Assembly: GCF_013407925.2 (NCBI RefSeq)
Contig: NZ_CP060201.1
Location: 2,294,001-2,358,000 of the forward strand
Reading direction: 5' to 3'
Source: Pseudomonas protegens
GTDB taxonomy: Bacteria > Pseudomonadota > Gammaproteobacteria > Pseudomonadales > Pseudomonadaceae
DNA: 64,000 nt
In this document: piece after piece, positions 17,928 through 26,654 of the stretch
How the letters are laid out: the number at the start of each line of letters is the position of its first letter
Position numbering within the stretch: the first letter of the stretch is position 1
Notes under the pieces: model-generated
What the model saw: only the letters and a program-made list of their open reading frames with translations
Databases searched by the model: none
Told to the model about the DNA's origin: nothing
Program-made: the position numbers and the translations under genes

Positions 17928-18133
17928 CGCTATCGTTTCCTAGAAGCCCCTGTTCATGTGAGTGGGGACATCGTACGCACAGGGGCAATAATCGTAAGCG
18001 TCCACCCAACTCGCCTTACGTAAGTCAGGTCGGCACCCACTGATGCGGCAGCAATGTAGGCATGGCCATATGCCCAAGGATTGAGTTGCGCCCAATTTTC
18101 CTGGCATACGTACCTCTCTGGGGTCAGCTCACC

Positions 18134-18718
18134 CTAAACGTCGAGATCGCCTTCACCAAGGAGATCATCAAAAAAAGCGGCGCCTGATTCAGATAAGACT
18201 AAATTCCCCCTTCCGTTACGGTAAGCAATGGCTCGTGTTTCGAGCTTCTTGATGTGCTCCATTAACATACCGCTTTTCATCCCACACGCTATCAAAACCT
18301 CAACCTTATCCTCCGCCTTGCCGATTTCTTCGATATGGATGTTTGACAGACCCGCCGAGTCTTTCAGCAGCACGTCCATTGTGAATCCCAACTCCAATGC
18401 TCCCCGAAACAGCACCAGCAGCAGGCCTTGGATGTTGCGTGCTAGATCATCTCTGGCATCAATACCATCACTGGTGCGGATGTAGGCAAAGCCATCACGC
18501 ATGACCAGCTCGTACCCAATCAGATCGTAGAGACTGCGGTAATGATCGAAATTATTCAGTACCTCCTCGAAGTACGGATTTGACTTCAAGCCACCATCAA
18601 TAAAGACGGTGCGGTTGATCATCTTTCCGTACATGAGCTGACCATAGAGCTCTACAGACAGCTTTCGATTAATCACTTTGGCCTGTGCAATCGGCAGCGA
18701 AGGTTCGTGGTCAAACAT
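18134..18718 (-). CDS. JetB/MksE-like subunit of a Wadjet-type SMC system
   Basis: 194 aa, the size of MukE/MksE-like KITE proteins, with winged-helix-like segments ('IGYELVMRDGFAYIRT') and an acidic C-terminus. It is the last gene of a four-gene operon and overlaps the JetA-like gene by eight bases. KITE subunits bind the kleisin-like JetA and bridge the SMC heads. The assignment rests mainly on operon context and size; sequence similarity by eye is modest. Confidence 0.68.
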   Translation of the reverse strand: MFDHEPSLPIAQAKVINRKLSVELYGQLMYGKMINRTVFIDGGLKSNPYFEEVLNNFDHYRSLYDLIGYELVMRDGFAYIRTSDGIDARDDLARNIQGLLLVLFRGALELGFTMDVLLKDSAGLSNIHIEEIGKAEDKVEVLIACGMKSGMLMEHIKKLETRAIAYRNGRGNLVLSESGAAFFDDLLGEGDLDV

Positions 18719-20132
18719 GTTCAGTCTCCACTTGTAGCTTGTAGTACCTCAGGCTCTCGCAGTCAGTTGCGAGGTTGCCGATATGGTAGTGCGGGATGAG
18801 GCGAATTCCTTCTCGCTTGCGCAGCCAGCCCACCGACATTAAAAGATCAGTCAACTCGTACCCTTTAAGTCGGCCTTTCAGGTGTTCATGCATGGCGACA
18901 TGGGCGTCATCGGTAAGCCGTGGCTCCCACTCCTCGACCAGATTACCGATGGCCAACAAGCGAGCATCGCGCCGACGCTTGAGCTCGCCCGACTCGTTGG
19001 CCTGCCCGCTGAGCTGGTGAATCTTCCCGGTGCTGATCTTGATGTTGGGCAGCGTTGCGCGCAGATGCTCTGCCAGCGCCAAGCGCTGATTAGCGTCTGG
19101 CCACTCAACTTTTGCTTCGAACACTCGCATTTTCAGCCCGGAGTAGGTGTTCAGATGGGCGAAGACAGGGTGCGTGCTGGGCAAAATATTGTCCTTCAAA
19201 CTCCCATCATGCAGCTCTCGCACGCTGCCATAGAGACGATTCCAAGCCTGTTCGATCTTGTCATAGGCACGACGGTGCGCCTCACTCTGCTGGACATAGC
19301 GCATCAACGAACCGCTGATGATCGAAATGTCATGCCGGTATGAGCGAATCGACTCGACGGAGTAATAAACCGAGCTGGCCAGCTTGTCGTGACCATAGTG
19401 AGCCAGTTGATCGCCGATGCAGGTCAGTGCTGTAAGAGCAGGCTTAGTCCCCTTCAGGTCAGTGTGCTCCCCCAGAAACTGCAAAGCAGGCAGGATGTTG
19501 CGTAGATAGATGTTGTTGATCTCCCCCAAGGCTTCCTGAGCCTTAGCCACCTCATCAATTACGTCATAGCGCATCCGATCGACGATCTCACCGAGTCGCT
19601 GGAGCCGGCCCTGTAGCGCATCCACACACTCCTTCATCTTGGCGGTTGCAGCGCGTATCTCCTTGCGCAGCACGCTCACCTGCTCCTGAAAACCGATATC
19701 TTCATTGCTCAGGGAGGGCAGAGTGACAAACACTTCGTATAGTCGATTGAACGAGGCCCGGATCAACTCATAATCAGCACTGTTCAAATGACGCAGACGC
19801 GCTCCGTCGAAGTGACGGAACATCTCGATCACGAAGGGGGCAAAAACCATCACGCCACGAGCGCTGTCTACCTGAATGACTAGCCCAACACGCTCAAGGT
19901 TTTCAACACAAAGAGCACTTTCTAGTTTGCGCCGCTCGGCCGGCACCTCACGTAAAACCCGCGTATTAGGTAACGGTGCTACAGAGTCCAGCAGGGCGCG
20001 TAACTTCTGCTGGTACATGACAATGCGTACTTCCTCGCCTTCACCAACTTTATCCATGTGGTCAATCAGATCAAGGAAAACCCCCTTGTTCTGGATCATG
20101 TTGATCAGTGCAACGTCTGTTTTGACGACCAT
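18711..20132 (-). CDS. JetA/MksF-like kleisin subunit of a Wadjet-type SMC system
   Basis: 473 aa, close to the length of MksF/JetA proteins. N-terminal winged-helix-like part (about 1-120), then a long helical region with heptad-like pattern ('VSVLRKEIRAATAKMKECVDALQGRLQRLGEIVDRM') and a basic C-terminal part. Eight bases separate it from the SMC gene upstream and it overlaps the JetB-like gene downstream. In Wadjet it links the SMC heads and helps recognise circular DNA. Confidence 0.72.
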   Translation of the reverse strand: MVVKTDVALINMIQNKGVFLDLIDHMDKVGEGEEVRIVMYQQKLRALLDSVAPLPNTRVLREVPAERRKLESALCVENLERVGLVIQVDSARGVMVFAPFVIEMFRHFDGARLRHLNSADYELIRASFNRLYEVFVTLPSLSNEDIGFQEQVSVLRKEIRAATAKMKECVDALQGRLQRLGEIVDRMRYDVIDEVAKAQEALGEINNIYLRNILPALQFLGEHTDLKGTKPALTALTCIGDQLAHYGHDKLASSVYYSVESIRSYRHDISIISGSLMRYVQQSEAHRRAYDKIEQAWNRLYGSVRELHDGSLKDNILPSTHPVFAHLNTYSGLKMRVFEAKVEWPDANQRLALAEHLRATLPNIKISTGKIHQLSGQANESGELKRRRDARLLAIGNLVEEWEPRLTDDAHVAMHEHLKGRLKGYELTDLLMSVGWLRKREGIRLIPHYHIGNLATDCESLRYYKLQVETEHV

Positions 20133-20140
20133 CAGATCCT

Positions 20141-23098
20141 CTACTCTTCCATTTCGGCAGCAAGATCCGGCTCGACAGCCTCAAGGCACTCCAGGGCGAT
20201 CAATGACTCACTTACTCCGGTATAAAGAATCGTCCGGTTCGGGCTGTAGGACTGGTCAGTTGCGTTGAAGTAGTCGAGATTCATGTAGTTGCCCAGCACT
20301 TTGCTGATACCGGAGGTCAGGCCAGGCGTGGCCCCGAACACACAGAAGCCATCCGCGTCGGCGATGTCGCGGGCAGAGCGCAGATTCTTATCATCAAGAT
20401 TGGATAGCTCATCGATGAACAGCGGCAAGCTGACCTTGGTGTCGGCTTGCAGCAACTCTTTTAGCAGGAAAGCCAGCAGGCGGCAGTTAATCATCACTGA
20501 AGTGCCAGTTGATTGCGCTTCTACAGTGAACTCGTCACTGCCGTGAAGCTTGACGCGGTAATCGATGCTGACAATCAGGCGAGCCATGTTTAGGGTGGCA
20601 TCGCGACGTTGATCGGACTCGACGAACTGAGTGCAGAAACTCCCCAGACGGTCGTAGAGGACTTGTGGTGGTAGCTCACCACCGGTCAGATTCACCGAAT
20701 CTACGGTCTTCAGCAACTCATCAAACTGGGGATGGAGTTTGCAGTCGATAGCCACAGCCGTGAGGTTGGATACCTTGATTGACGACAGGTGATTCTCGAT
20801 CTCCTTGAGAAAGGTGCTGATCAGGGTGCGCGCGTGCCTGATCGACTGAATCTGGATCATCGTGTCGTCGTTATGCTGAACCACTTGGTTGAAATGGTTG
20901 CTCTCCTCCATATCGAGACGACCGTAAAGAACCCGGTACTTCTCATGCAAATTGGTTAGCGTTTCTAGGCTGATGGCGCTGCGATGGGCATGCTCGGCAT
21001 CATCGTCAAGAGCCACCACATCCAACAGATCGGATACCAGCAACTTGATCTGGTTAAAACTACGGGTGGTGGCTTGGCTGCGACTTTCGATGGTATCCAT
21101 CAAATCCTGAGTGACCACGATCTCCTGCCGCTCTGCACGCTGGTAACCGGTACTCAAGTACTCCAGACGGGAATGCAGGATGTCGTTGACTGTCCTACCC
21201 CAGCGGAGCATGGATTGTTCACGCTCCTTGGCGGCCTCTAATGCCGTCCTGGCCTGATCAACCAGACGGTTGGCCTCGTCGAGCTGCTGGTTGAGCTCAA
21301 GACAACGAGCCTCAAGAATTGCGTACTGCTCGGTGGTCTCGCCGTGCTCCTGCCCAAGCCGCACGAACTCCTGTTCAATGAACTCATGGCGTTTCAGAAG
21401 AGCAATGTTGCGTTCATCCTTCTCGATCTGAGCCTGCTTAGCAGCAATAGTGGCTTCGATCTGCTCGACTGACATTTTCGTCTTATTGGCAAGATCATTG
21501 GCGCGGCGCTTTTGCTGGGTAAGGCGCTTTCCAACAGATGCCAATTCGTCCTTACGGCTCTGTAGCAGCTTTCCAGCATCGTAGTGTTTAACCGGGACTG
21601 GAGTCGGACTGCTCAGAAACGTGAGCGAGCCATCCAGCTCATTAAACAGCGCGGTGAAATCACTGATCGTCTCAATATTGCCCTCGAGCAATGGCGGGCA
21701 CTCGCCGGTGAAGACCTCCTGGTTCAGCGAGTAGAGGATGTCCGCTGTGCGGCTGGGGATCTGATCCAGATCCAGGAGTGATGGCCTCGCACCTTCAATA
21801 AGGATTTCAAGGTCTTTGACCTTCTGGCTGCCTTTGTTGATCTCGCGCGTTAACTGCTCGAACTCACGGCGAAACTCGCCATCGTCCTTCAGAGCCTTAA
21901 TGTCGGCTCGATTCTCCTCGACCTGCGCCGCCAGTGCCGCAGCAATCTCTTCCGGGGTCATAGACGCGTAGCCATGCATTGCCGTTGAGAGGTCGATGGA
22001 ATCCTTCTTGATCCGGTCGTAGTTCTTCCTAATCTCGCCGATTGCGCCTTTTAGCTCCTTGAGCTGGGTATTTTTGCTAATCGCCTGCTCACGCTGATGG
22101 TCAGCACCTTCTTTGACCGCACTGTAGTTCGCAGAGCACTGCATGCGAACGTCGAGGTAGGCAGAGCCCTGCTCGTTGATGCTCTGCTCAACGTCACACA
22201 ATAAGTTCATCAGATCCGAACTTTGAGCATAAAAATCTGCGAAGCCTTGATTGAAACGGTCCCAGTACGGCTGTCCGTTACGAATCATCTGGAGCCGATT
22301 TTTTACCGAGCTCAGGGTTTCATAGCGCGACAGAATTTCGATGAGGTTGACGTTCAGCTCAGCCTCAGTACGATCCTTTCTGCCTTCAATAATCGTGGCG
22401 ATGGTGTCCGGCAGAGTACGTTTGTCTTTGGCTGCAATGTCAAAGGCCAGGTGGATCAGGCGCTTCCAGGCATCAATCTCGCGAGCCTGCCCCCCCCCAC
22501 TCTTGAGCGGCAGCAGACAAAAGCGTCCGGCATCAGGGCGTGTCGGCTGGTGCTTGTAAACTCGCTCCTTGATATTAGCTACATCCTTGATCACAACAGC
22601 GCCTAGCCTTTTCAGGGGCAGTTCAATCTGTGATCTCGACAACTCTTCAATTGGTGCGCCCATCCCTCCATTGAGGCTAGATTCATGATTCCAGAACAGG
22701 TGCTCGATTTCCGAATATTGCACTGGCACAGCAGTACGCTCATAGCTGTATTGCTTGGTTCCCACGTTAAGGATGATACAAAACGGACCATGCGGGTTTT
22801 CCGCTTCAAGAACCATGAAGGAGTTTCGCTCGGGAAAATAAAATCCAAAAGTCGCATCTCGACCGTAATAGCCTTTTGTGCTTTTGAATCCAAACTTTCT
22901 CTCACAATCGTGGAGGTTTTCTTCGGGCAAAAGAAAGAACTTCAATGCATTGAGCATTGAAGTCTTACCCTTATTATTATCGCCGAGTAAGGCTGTGTGT
23001 TGGTCGATACGAACCTTCGTATAGCAGTATGCCCCGCTATTTATCAAAACGATCTGCTTCATTTTAAAGGTTTCGTGAAACATAGATTCAATGCTCAT
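20141..23098 (-). CDS. JetC/MksB-like SMC ATPase of a Wadjet-type system
   Basis: 985 aa from the ATG at 23098, which has GGGGAG ahead; an upstream in-frame start at 23161 would overlap jetD. Walker A 'LGDNNKGKTSMLNAL' near residue 40, two long coiled-coil arms (Glu/Lys/Gln/Leu-rich, about 330-700) around a central hinge, signature-like 'STGTSVMINCRLLAFLLKELL', and Walker B 'LPLFIDELSNLDD' near residue 900. This is the layout of the short SMC proteins MksB/JetC, which extrude DNA loops and with JetD destroy plasmids. It lies 16 bases after the JetD gene. Confidence 0.85.
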   Translation of the reverse strand: MSIESMFHETFKMKQIVLINSGAYCYTKVRIDQHTALLGDNNKGKTSMLNALKFFLLPEENLHDCERKFGFKSTKGYYGRDATFGFYFPERNSFMVLEAENPHGPFCIILNVGTKQYSYERTAVPVQYSEIEHLFWNHESSLNGGMGAPIEELSRSQIELPLKRLGAVVIKDVANIKERVYKHQPTRPDAGRFCLLPLKSGGGQAREIDAWKRLIHLAFDIAAKDKRTLPDTIATIIEGRKDRTEAELNVNLIEILSRYETLSSVKNRLQMIRNGQPYWDRFNQGFADFYAQSSDLMNLLCDVEQSINEQGSAYLDVRMQCSANYSAVKEGADHQREQAISKNTQLKELKGAIGEIRKNYDRIKKDSIDLSTAMHGYASMTPEEIAAALAAQVEENRADIKALKDDGEFRREFEQLTREINKGSQKVKDLEILIEGARPSLLDLDQIPSRTADILYSLNQEVFTGECPPLLEGNIETISDFTALFNELDGSLTFLSSPTPVPVKHYDAGKLLQSRKDELASVGKRLTQQKRRANDLANKTKMSVEQIEATIAAKQAQIEKDERNIALLKRHEFIEQEFVRLGQEHGETTEQYAILEARCLELNQQLDEANRLVDQARTALEAAKEREQSMLRWGRTVNDILHSRLEYLSTGYQRAERQEIVVTQDLMDTIESRSQATTRSFNQIKLLVSDLLDVVALDDDAEHAHRSAISLETLTNLHEKYRVLYGRLDMEESNHFNQVVQHNDDTMIQIQSIRHARTLISTFLKEIENHLSSIKVSNLTAVAIDCKLHPQFDELLKTVDSVNLTGGELPPQVLYDRLGSFCTQFVESDQRRDATLNMARLIVSIDYRVKLHGSDEFTVEAQSTGTSVMINCRLLAFLLKELLQADTKVSLPLFIDELSNLDDKNLRSARDIADADGFCVFGATPGLTSGISKVLGNYMNLDYFNATDQSYSPNRTILYTGVSESLIALECLEAVEPDLAAEMEE

Positions 23099-23114
23099 GG
23101 CCGCTCCCCAAATA

Positions 23115-23912
23115 CTACTGACCCAAGTAGGTTTCTTGCTCAAGTACTTTGCTAGTCTCACGCATAAACTGGATCAATTGATCTGTTTCAGGTGATAACC
23201 CCTGATATTTAATTACCTCTTGGCGTTGCTGATCAGTCAACGCGTACTTTGACTGAGCCAGGCGCTCTCTCACGTCAGGCGGCACAAGGAATACGGGGGG
23301 CTTGTCGTGCAGCAAGGTGGTCAAGGAAGCGAACATCCGTAGCCCCCCAATGTCCACATCAAACAAGCAATACAGCCTATCGAACTGACCTAACATTTTT
23401 GCATTCAGCCTGTTAGTCACCTGGTTGCCCGAACCGGAAATCAACTCAATATCACTAGCAGTAACAGCCAAAATTTCAGCAATGAATGGCAGCGTTTCAT
23501 CGACTCGAAGGAAGTTCTCCAGATTCTCGACAATAACTCCCACCTTGCCCAACACGCGCGGCAGCACCCAAGACCCAGCCTCAGTCACCGCAACAGCCGG
23601 ATGCCGGTGCTGAAAAGAGCGAAACATCAGTAGCGACTCGGAGACACCAATTCGATGACTGTTGCCGTCTATAGCAGCACCGACTCGCCCCCCAACATCA
23701 GAAGGCCTGAACCTCATCAAGAGCTCATCGAATGCAGCCGAAAGAAGCACTTCGACGTGATAACTATTTTTTTTAAGTTTCTTGGAAAAAAATATTCGAC
23801 TGATATCTGCACGTGCCACGCCAGCAGCCAAAAGCTTGGCAATCAGTGCATCAAAATTGATAGGCTGCCTAGATTGAATCTTGTCAAGGTAGCGATAAAT
23901 GACAGATGACAT
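23115..23912 (-). CDS. JetD/MksG-like Toprim nuclease of a Wadjet-type system
   Basis: 265 aa from the ATG at 23912, preceded by AAGGAAG; the frame continues upstream to 23939 without a site. Toprim-type motifs: 'VGVIVENLENF' (E129, E132) and 'LYCLFDVDIGG' (D185, D187), as in the topoisomerase VI-like nuclease JetD/MksG that cleaves circular DNA extruded by the SMC complex. It is the first gene of the operon here, whereas the standard order is jetA-B-C-D. Shorter than JetD of type I systems, so closer to the MksG form. Confidence 0.8.
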   Translation of the reverse strand: MSSVIYRYLDKIQSRQPINFDALIAKLLAAGVARADISRIFFSKKLKKNSYHVEVLLSAAFDELLMRFRPSDVGGRVGAAIDGNSHRIGVSESLLMFRSFQHRHPAVAVTEAGSWVLPRVLGKVGVIVENLENFLRVDETLPFIAEILAVTASDIELISGSGNQVTNRLNAKMLGQFDRLYCLFDVDIGGLRMFASLTTLLHDKPPVFLVPPDVRERLAQSKYALTDQQRQEVIKYQGLSPETDQLIQFMRETSKVLEQETYLGQ

Positions 23913-24124
23913 TGGACTTCCTTGTAGAGCTGTAAACATTCAAGAAATTACGGCCGGGCTCAATGAAAAACGCCCTCCTTCGTGAGGATGCATCCCCTTG
24001 GCCTCCCGCTCCATTCTGATCAAGCGCCCGTACTGCTGCGATCAAGCGGCCACTCCGCACTATGCAAGCCTTTGATTGAGTTCGGCAATCACGATATGTA
24101 ATCTTTAGCGACTCATCTAGAGTG

Positions 24125-24142
24125 TTTACCTGTACAGGTAAA
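24125..24142. promoter_or_regulatory. 18-bp palindrome in front of the WYL regulator
   Basis: TTTACCTGTACAGGTAAA is a perfect palindrome ending 23 bases before the WYL gene's ATG, in the divergent region between that gene and jetD. WYL/winged-helix regulators of defence islands (BrxR, CapW) bind such palindromes in front of their own genes, so this is the likely autoregulatory operator. Confidence 0.75.
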
Positions 24143-24165
24143 GTTTTCGAACAGATGGAGGGACC

Positions 24166-25041
24166 ATGAAACGCAAGCAGTCGATCGAGTCCATACGTTG
24201 GGATCTAGCACTGCGCTATCGTCTGATCGAGACAGTGGTCTGGTGGGAAGGCCGCCTGACCACCAATCACCTGATGCAGAGCTTCGGCATCAGCCGTCAA
24301 CAAGCGTCGAAGGACATCAACACCTACATCAACGAACATGCGCCGAAGAACCTCGAATATGACAAGCATTTGAAGGGATACGTCCCAAGCCGCCGCTTCC
24401 AACCGCTGTTCATCGATGACAGCGCCAGTGCCTATCTGCACCTTCTCAACCAGAACCATGAGCGCGCCCCACACATCGAGGGTCTGGCACTTGCTTATGC
24501 ACACACAGAGGTATTAGCAGTGCCGGATCGCTCGGTACGGCCGGAAGTGCTGCGTCCGCTGCTAAAAGCCTGCCGGGATGGTCTGCGCCTGGAGTGCGAG
24601 TATGTGTCCTTCACCAGCCCCGGTGGCGAAACTCGCCTGATCGCCCCGCACACCTTGGTTTACACCGGAATGCGCTGGCACGTGCGGGCCTATTGCGAGA
24701 AGAATCGGGATTATCGCGACTTCGTTCTGAGCCGATTCCGCGGCATACCGGATCTGATGGATGATCCTACAGACCACGGCCGCGAGAGTGATCCGGGCTG
24801 GACCACCTTGCTGCAGGTGATCATCGAACCCGACTCGCGTCTGAAACCGGAACAACGCGCCATCATCGAGGCCGACTACGGCATGCGGGATGGCCGACTG
24901 CCAATCGAAACCCGTGGCTCACTAGTGCAATACGTGCTGCAGCGCTATCAGATCGACCCAACCAAAGTGCATGCCAAGGCGACAGCGCAGCAGATTGTCG
25001 TCGCCAACCTGGATGAGCTGCAGCCTTGGCTGTACCACTGA
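24166..25041 (+). CDS. WYL-domain transcriptional regulator (BrxR/CapW-like)
   Basis: 291 aa. N-terminal winged HTH (about 10-75, 'LMQSFGISRQQASKDINTYI'), central WYL domain (about 130-200, 'ECEYVSFTSPGGETRLIAPHTLVYTGMRWHVRAYCEKNRDYRDFVLSRF'), and a C-terminal WCX-type domain. Such proteins repress defence operons and release DNA on binding a nucleic-acid or nucleotide ligand. It is divergent from the Wadjet-like operon and has a perfect palindrome in its promoter region. An AGGGAGG-like ribosome site precedes the ATG. Control of jetDCAB is inferred from position. Confidence 0.85.
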   Translation: MKRKQSIESIRWDLALRYRLIETVVWWEGRLTTNHLMQSFGISRQQASKDINTYINEHAPKNLEYDKHLKGYVPSRRFQPLFIDDSASAYLHLLNQNHERAPHIEGLALAYAHTEVLAVPDRSVRPEVLRPLLKACRDGLRLECEYVSFTSPGGETRLIAPHTLVYTGMRWHVRAYCEKNRDYRDFVLSRFRGIPDLMDDPTDHGRESDPGWTTLLQVIIEPDSRLKPEQRAIIEADYGMRDGRLPIETRGSLVQYVLQRYQIDPTKVHAKATAQQIVVANLDELQPWLYH

Positions 25042-25055
25042 GCAAAGGTAAATAC

Positions 25056-25220
25056 GTGGTCACGCCGCCGATTCTCTACACCCTGCACATCTAACTGGAG
25101 CAGATGCAACTCAATCCGTCGATCTGGAGGCGCATCCGCGTCAGCGGCGATTGTACCCCGGGGGAGTTGCTCTGTTAGATCCTCTCACATGTCGGCCTGA
25201 TCCAGATTGGAAAACCCGCG
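25056..25220 (+). pseudogene. Remnant of a pRiA4b ORF-3/IS1096 TnpR-like gene
   Basis: Reading from 25056 gives 'PPILYTLHI', stop, 'LEQMQLNPSIWRRIRVSGD', 'CTPGELLC', stop, 'ILSHVGLIQ'. 'PSIWRRIRV.GD.TxGEL' is the typical opening of pRiA4b ORF-3-like proteins. Two in-frame stops and no continuation show that only a dead N-terminal piece remains. Confidence 0.65.
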
Positions 25221-25270
25221 CCCCTTGCAAGCGAGATCCCGATGCAGCTGCAATCTACCGAGATAGCCTC

Positions 25271-25744
25271 ATGACCGAGTTGACCATTGTCGATATTTAC
25301 TGGACCGAACGGACCAAGCTCCAATATGACGCCCAAAAGCAGACGTACATCCCTCCTGGGAACGGCGATATGGATGGAAACGGGTTCTATTGCGTCTATG
25401 GGCGCCATCCCGTTTACGGCCCTGACGTGCTTCTGTACATCGGCGAAACGAAGGAGACGGAGAGTGGCCGGTCCTTTCGAGATCGGCTAGGTGAACACCT
25501 AAAAGGGCGATTTTGGTACCACGCCAACCTGTCCGTCGCACTTGGCACCCCAGACTGCAACCAGAAACTCATGCCACAAGAAATCCGTTTCGTAGAGTCG
25601 ATCTTAGTCGCTGCTCACAAACCAGCTCTGAACCGCGTGCATATCGACTGCGCAATGGAAGGTTCTGAGCGCTTTCTGGTCAGGAATTGGGACTTTCCTG
25701 ACGCACTTCAGCATGAGTGTTCGGGCTACTACTGGCGGCAGTAA
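25271..25744 (+). CDS. GIY-YIG nuclease-like protein
   Basis: 157 aa from the ATG at 25271; an upstream in-frame start at 25151 runs through the dead pRiA4b fragment. 'GFYCVYG' followed by 'DVLLYIGET' gives the GIY-YIG pair, then 'SFRDRLGEHLKG' with the Arg/His positions and 'FVESILVAAHKPALN' with the metal-binding Glu and the closing Asn. The site therefore looks complete. No strong ribosome site is visible. It lies between two transposon remnants at the right end of the island, so it may be a survivor of a mobile element or an independent nuclease. Confidence 0.65.
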   Translation: MTELTIVDIYWTERTKLQYDAQKQTYIPPGNGDMDGNGFYCVYGRHPVYGPDVLLYIGETKETESGRSFRDRLGEHLKGRFWYHANLSVALGTPDCNQKLMPQEIRFVESILVAAHKPALNRVHIDCAMEGSERFLVRNWDFPDALQHECSGYYWRQ

Positions 25745-25761
25745 CAGCATAGCCAGACTGT

Positions 25762-26016
25762 TTGATCTGGCCCAAGTATCGACAGCGCAACATCATCGAG
25801 CGCATGTTTGGCTGGGAGAAGGAGAACCGCCGGATCGTGACACGCTTGGACAAGCTCGCGAAAAGCTATGCAGCTAGGGTATCGCTGGCTTGTTCCATGC
25901 GTTTTTTGCGACACCTCTTCTCGTACGGAGCCTATGAGCCCCTGACCTGCGAGCCCAAGGGCAACAATCAACAGCGCGACCATCTGCTTGATAGATTCGG
26001 CTCCGATTCGTTTTAG
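25762..26016 (+). pseudogene. C-terminal remnant of an IS5-family transposase
   Basis: The frame reads 'PKYRQRNIIERMFGWEKENRRIVTRLDKLAKSYAARVSLACSMRFLRHLFSY', which is the end of an IS5-type DDE transposase, with the catalytic Glu region IERMFGW.KE. The N-terminal two thirds are absent and no terminal inverted repeats are obvious, so this is a dead insertion-sequence fragment 130 bases inside attR. Confidence 0.75.
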
Positions 26017-26073
26017 GGGGCGGAGCTGAAAAAGCACCGTCCATCGGAATCCAGTCCACACAGCGTTCCAACT

Positions 26074-26083
26074 GGTATTCCAA
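26074..26083 (+). repeat. Right-end copy of the GGTATTCCA motif
   Basis: GGTATTCCAA, 63 bases inside attR, matches the three copies at 6175-6224 next to attL. Possible arm-type site for the island integrase. Between the transposase remnant and attR nothing else is recognised. Confidence 0.45.
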
Positions 26084-26145
26084 GCAAGTTGACCAAACAT
26101 TTGTTTACCAGCCAAAACAACTAGATACCGCCTTGTTTCAAATTA

Positions 26146-26164
26146 CCCCGGCTCCACCAAATGA
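26146..26164. repeat. attR core of the island
   Basis: CCCCGGCTCCACCAAATGA, identical to 6048-6066. It carries only the ssrA end, not a full gene copy, and marks the original chromosome junction. Confidence 0.9.
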
Positions 26165-26172
26165 AGCAGTAC

Positions 26173-26210
26173 AAAAAAGGCACTTGGCGATTTTCGCAAG
26201 TGCCTTTTTT
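26173..26210 (+). terminator. Displaced native ssrA terminator
   Basis: 14-bp arms AAAAAAGGCACTTG and CAAGTGCCTTTTTT around a 10-base loop, just behind attR. Its place relative to the att core matches a terminator for uninterrupted ssrA. The following 26211-26654 (444 bases) shows no gene I can support. Confidence 0.8.
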
Positions 26211-26654
26211 TGTGCCTGGATGGGCTAGTTTGGCTCCGCAATGCCAGCTCAATGACAGCCTGCTAGGCATAGCTCAACAGCCGTACAGAGCCTGGAATGA
26301 GCTTTCATGACTGCCTCATCAGACCGAACACATCAGGCCCTCCCCCTTCCCAGTCTCTAAGCAACGGCTAGGCAAACATCTTCTTTGAGTGGCTGGCTCG
26401 ATGGTGTAAACCTTACTGCAACCCCGCGCGCCCTCAACGAGTGCAGCGCATCGCTTGGCTTGGGATACAATCACCGCCAATTAATAGGCACTCGCTCCTT
26501 GGGTGCCTACAAGGGATTGCGTAATGCCCCTCACGCTGCCGCAACTGGAACACCATCTGTTCAATTCTGCGCGGCAAGATGCTAACCGGCAGCGTCCGTG
26601 TAATCCCGTTGCTGAAATCCGCTCGGCAAGCGACTGCACAGATGGGAACCTGAC

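Larger units (their letters stand above)
6048..26164. mobile_element. 20.1-kb genomic island inserted at the 3' end of ssrA
   Basis: Both ends carry the perfect 19-base repeat CCCCGGCTCCACCAAATGA, at 6048-6066 (end of ssrA) and 26146-26164. A P4-type integrase gene sits next to the left repeat and reads inward, the usual arrangement for islands using tmRNA as target. Inside are a second tyrosine recombinase and at least four gene groups with defence-like domains, while no replication, conjugation or phage structural genes are visible. GC content and codon use vary strongly between cargo genes (AT-rich at 13686-15128), suggesting stepwise acquisition. I judge it an integrative, non-self-transmissible defence island. 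Confidence 0.92.

Noticed and set aside
26385..26585. Possible small gene between attR and the AlbA-type regulator
   Set aside because: Short, no ribosome site and no recognisable sequence.
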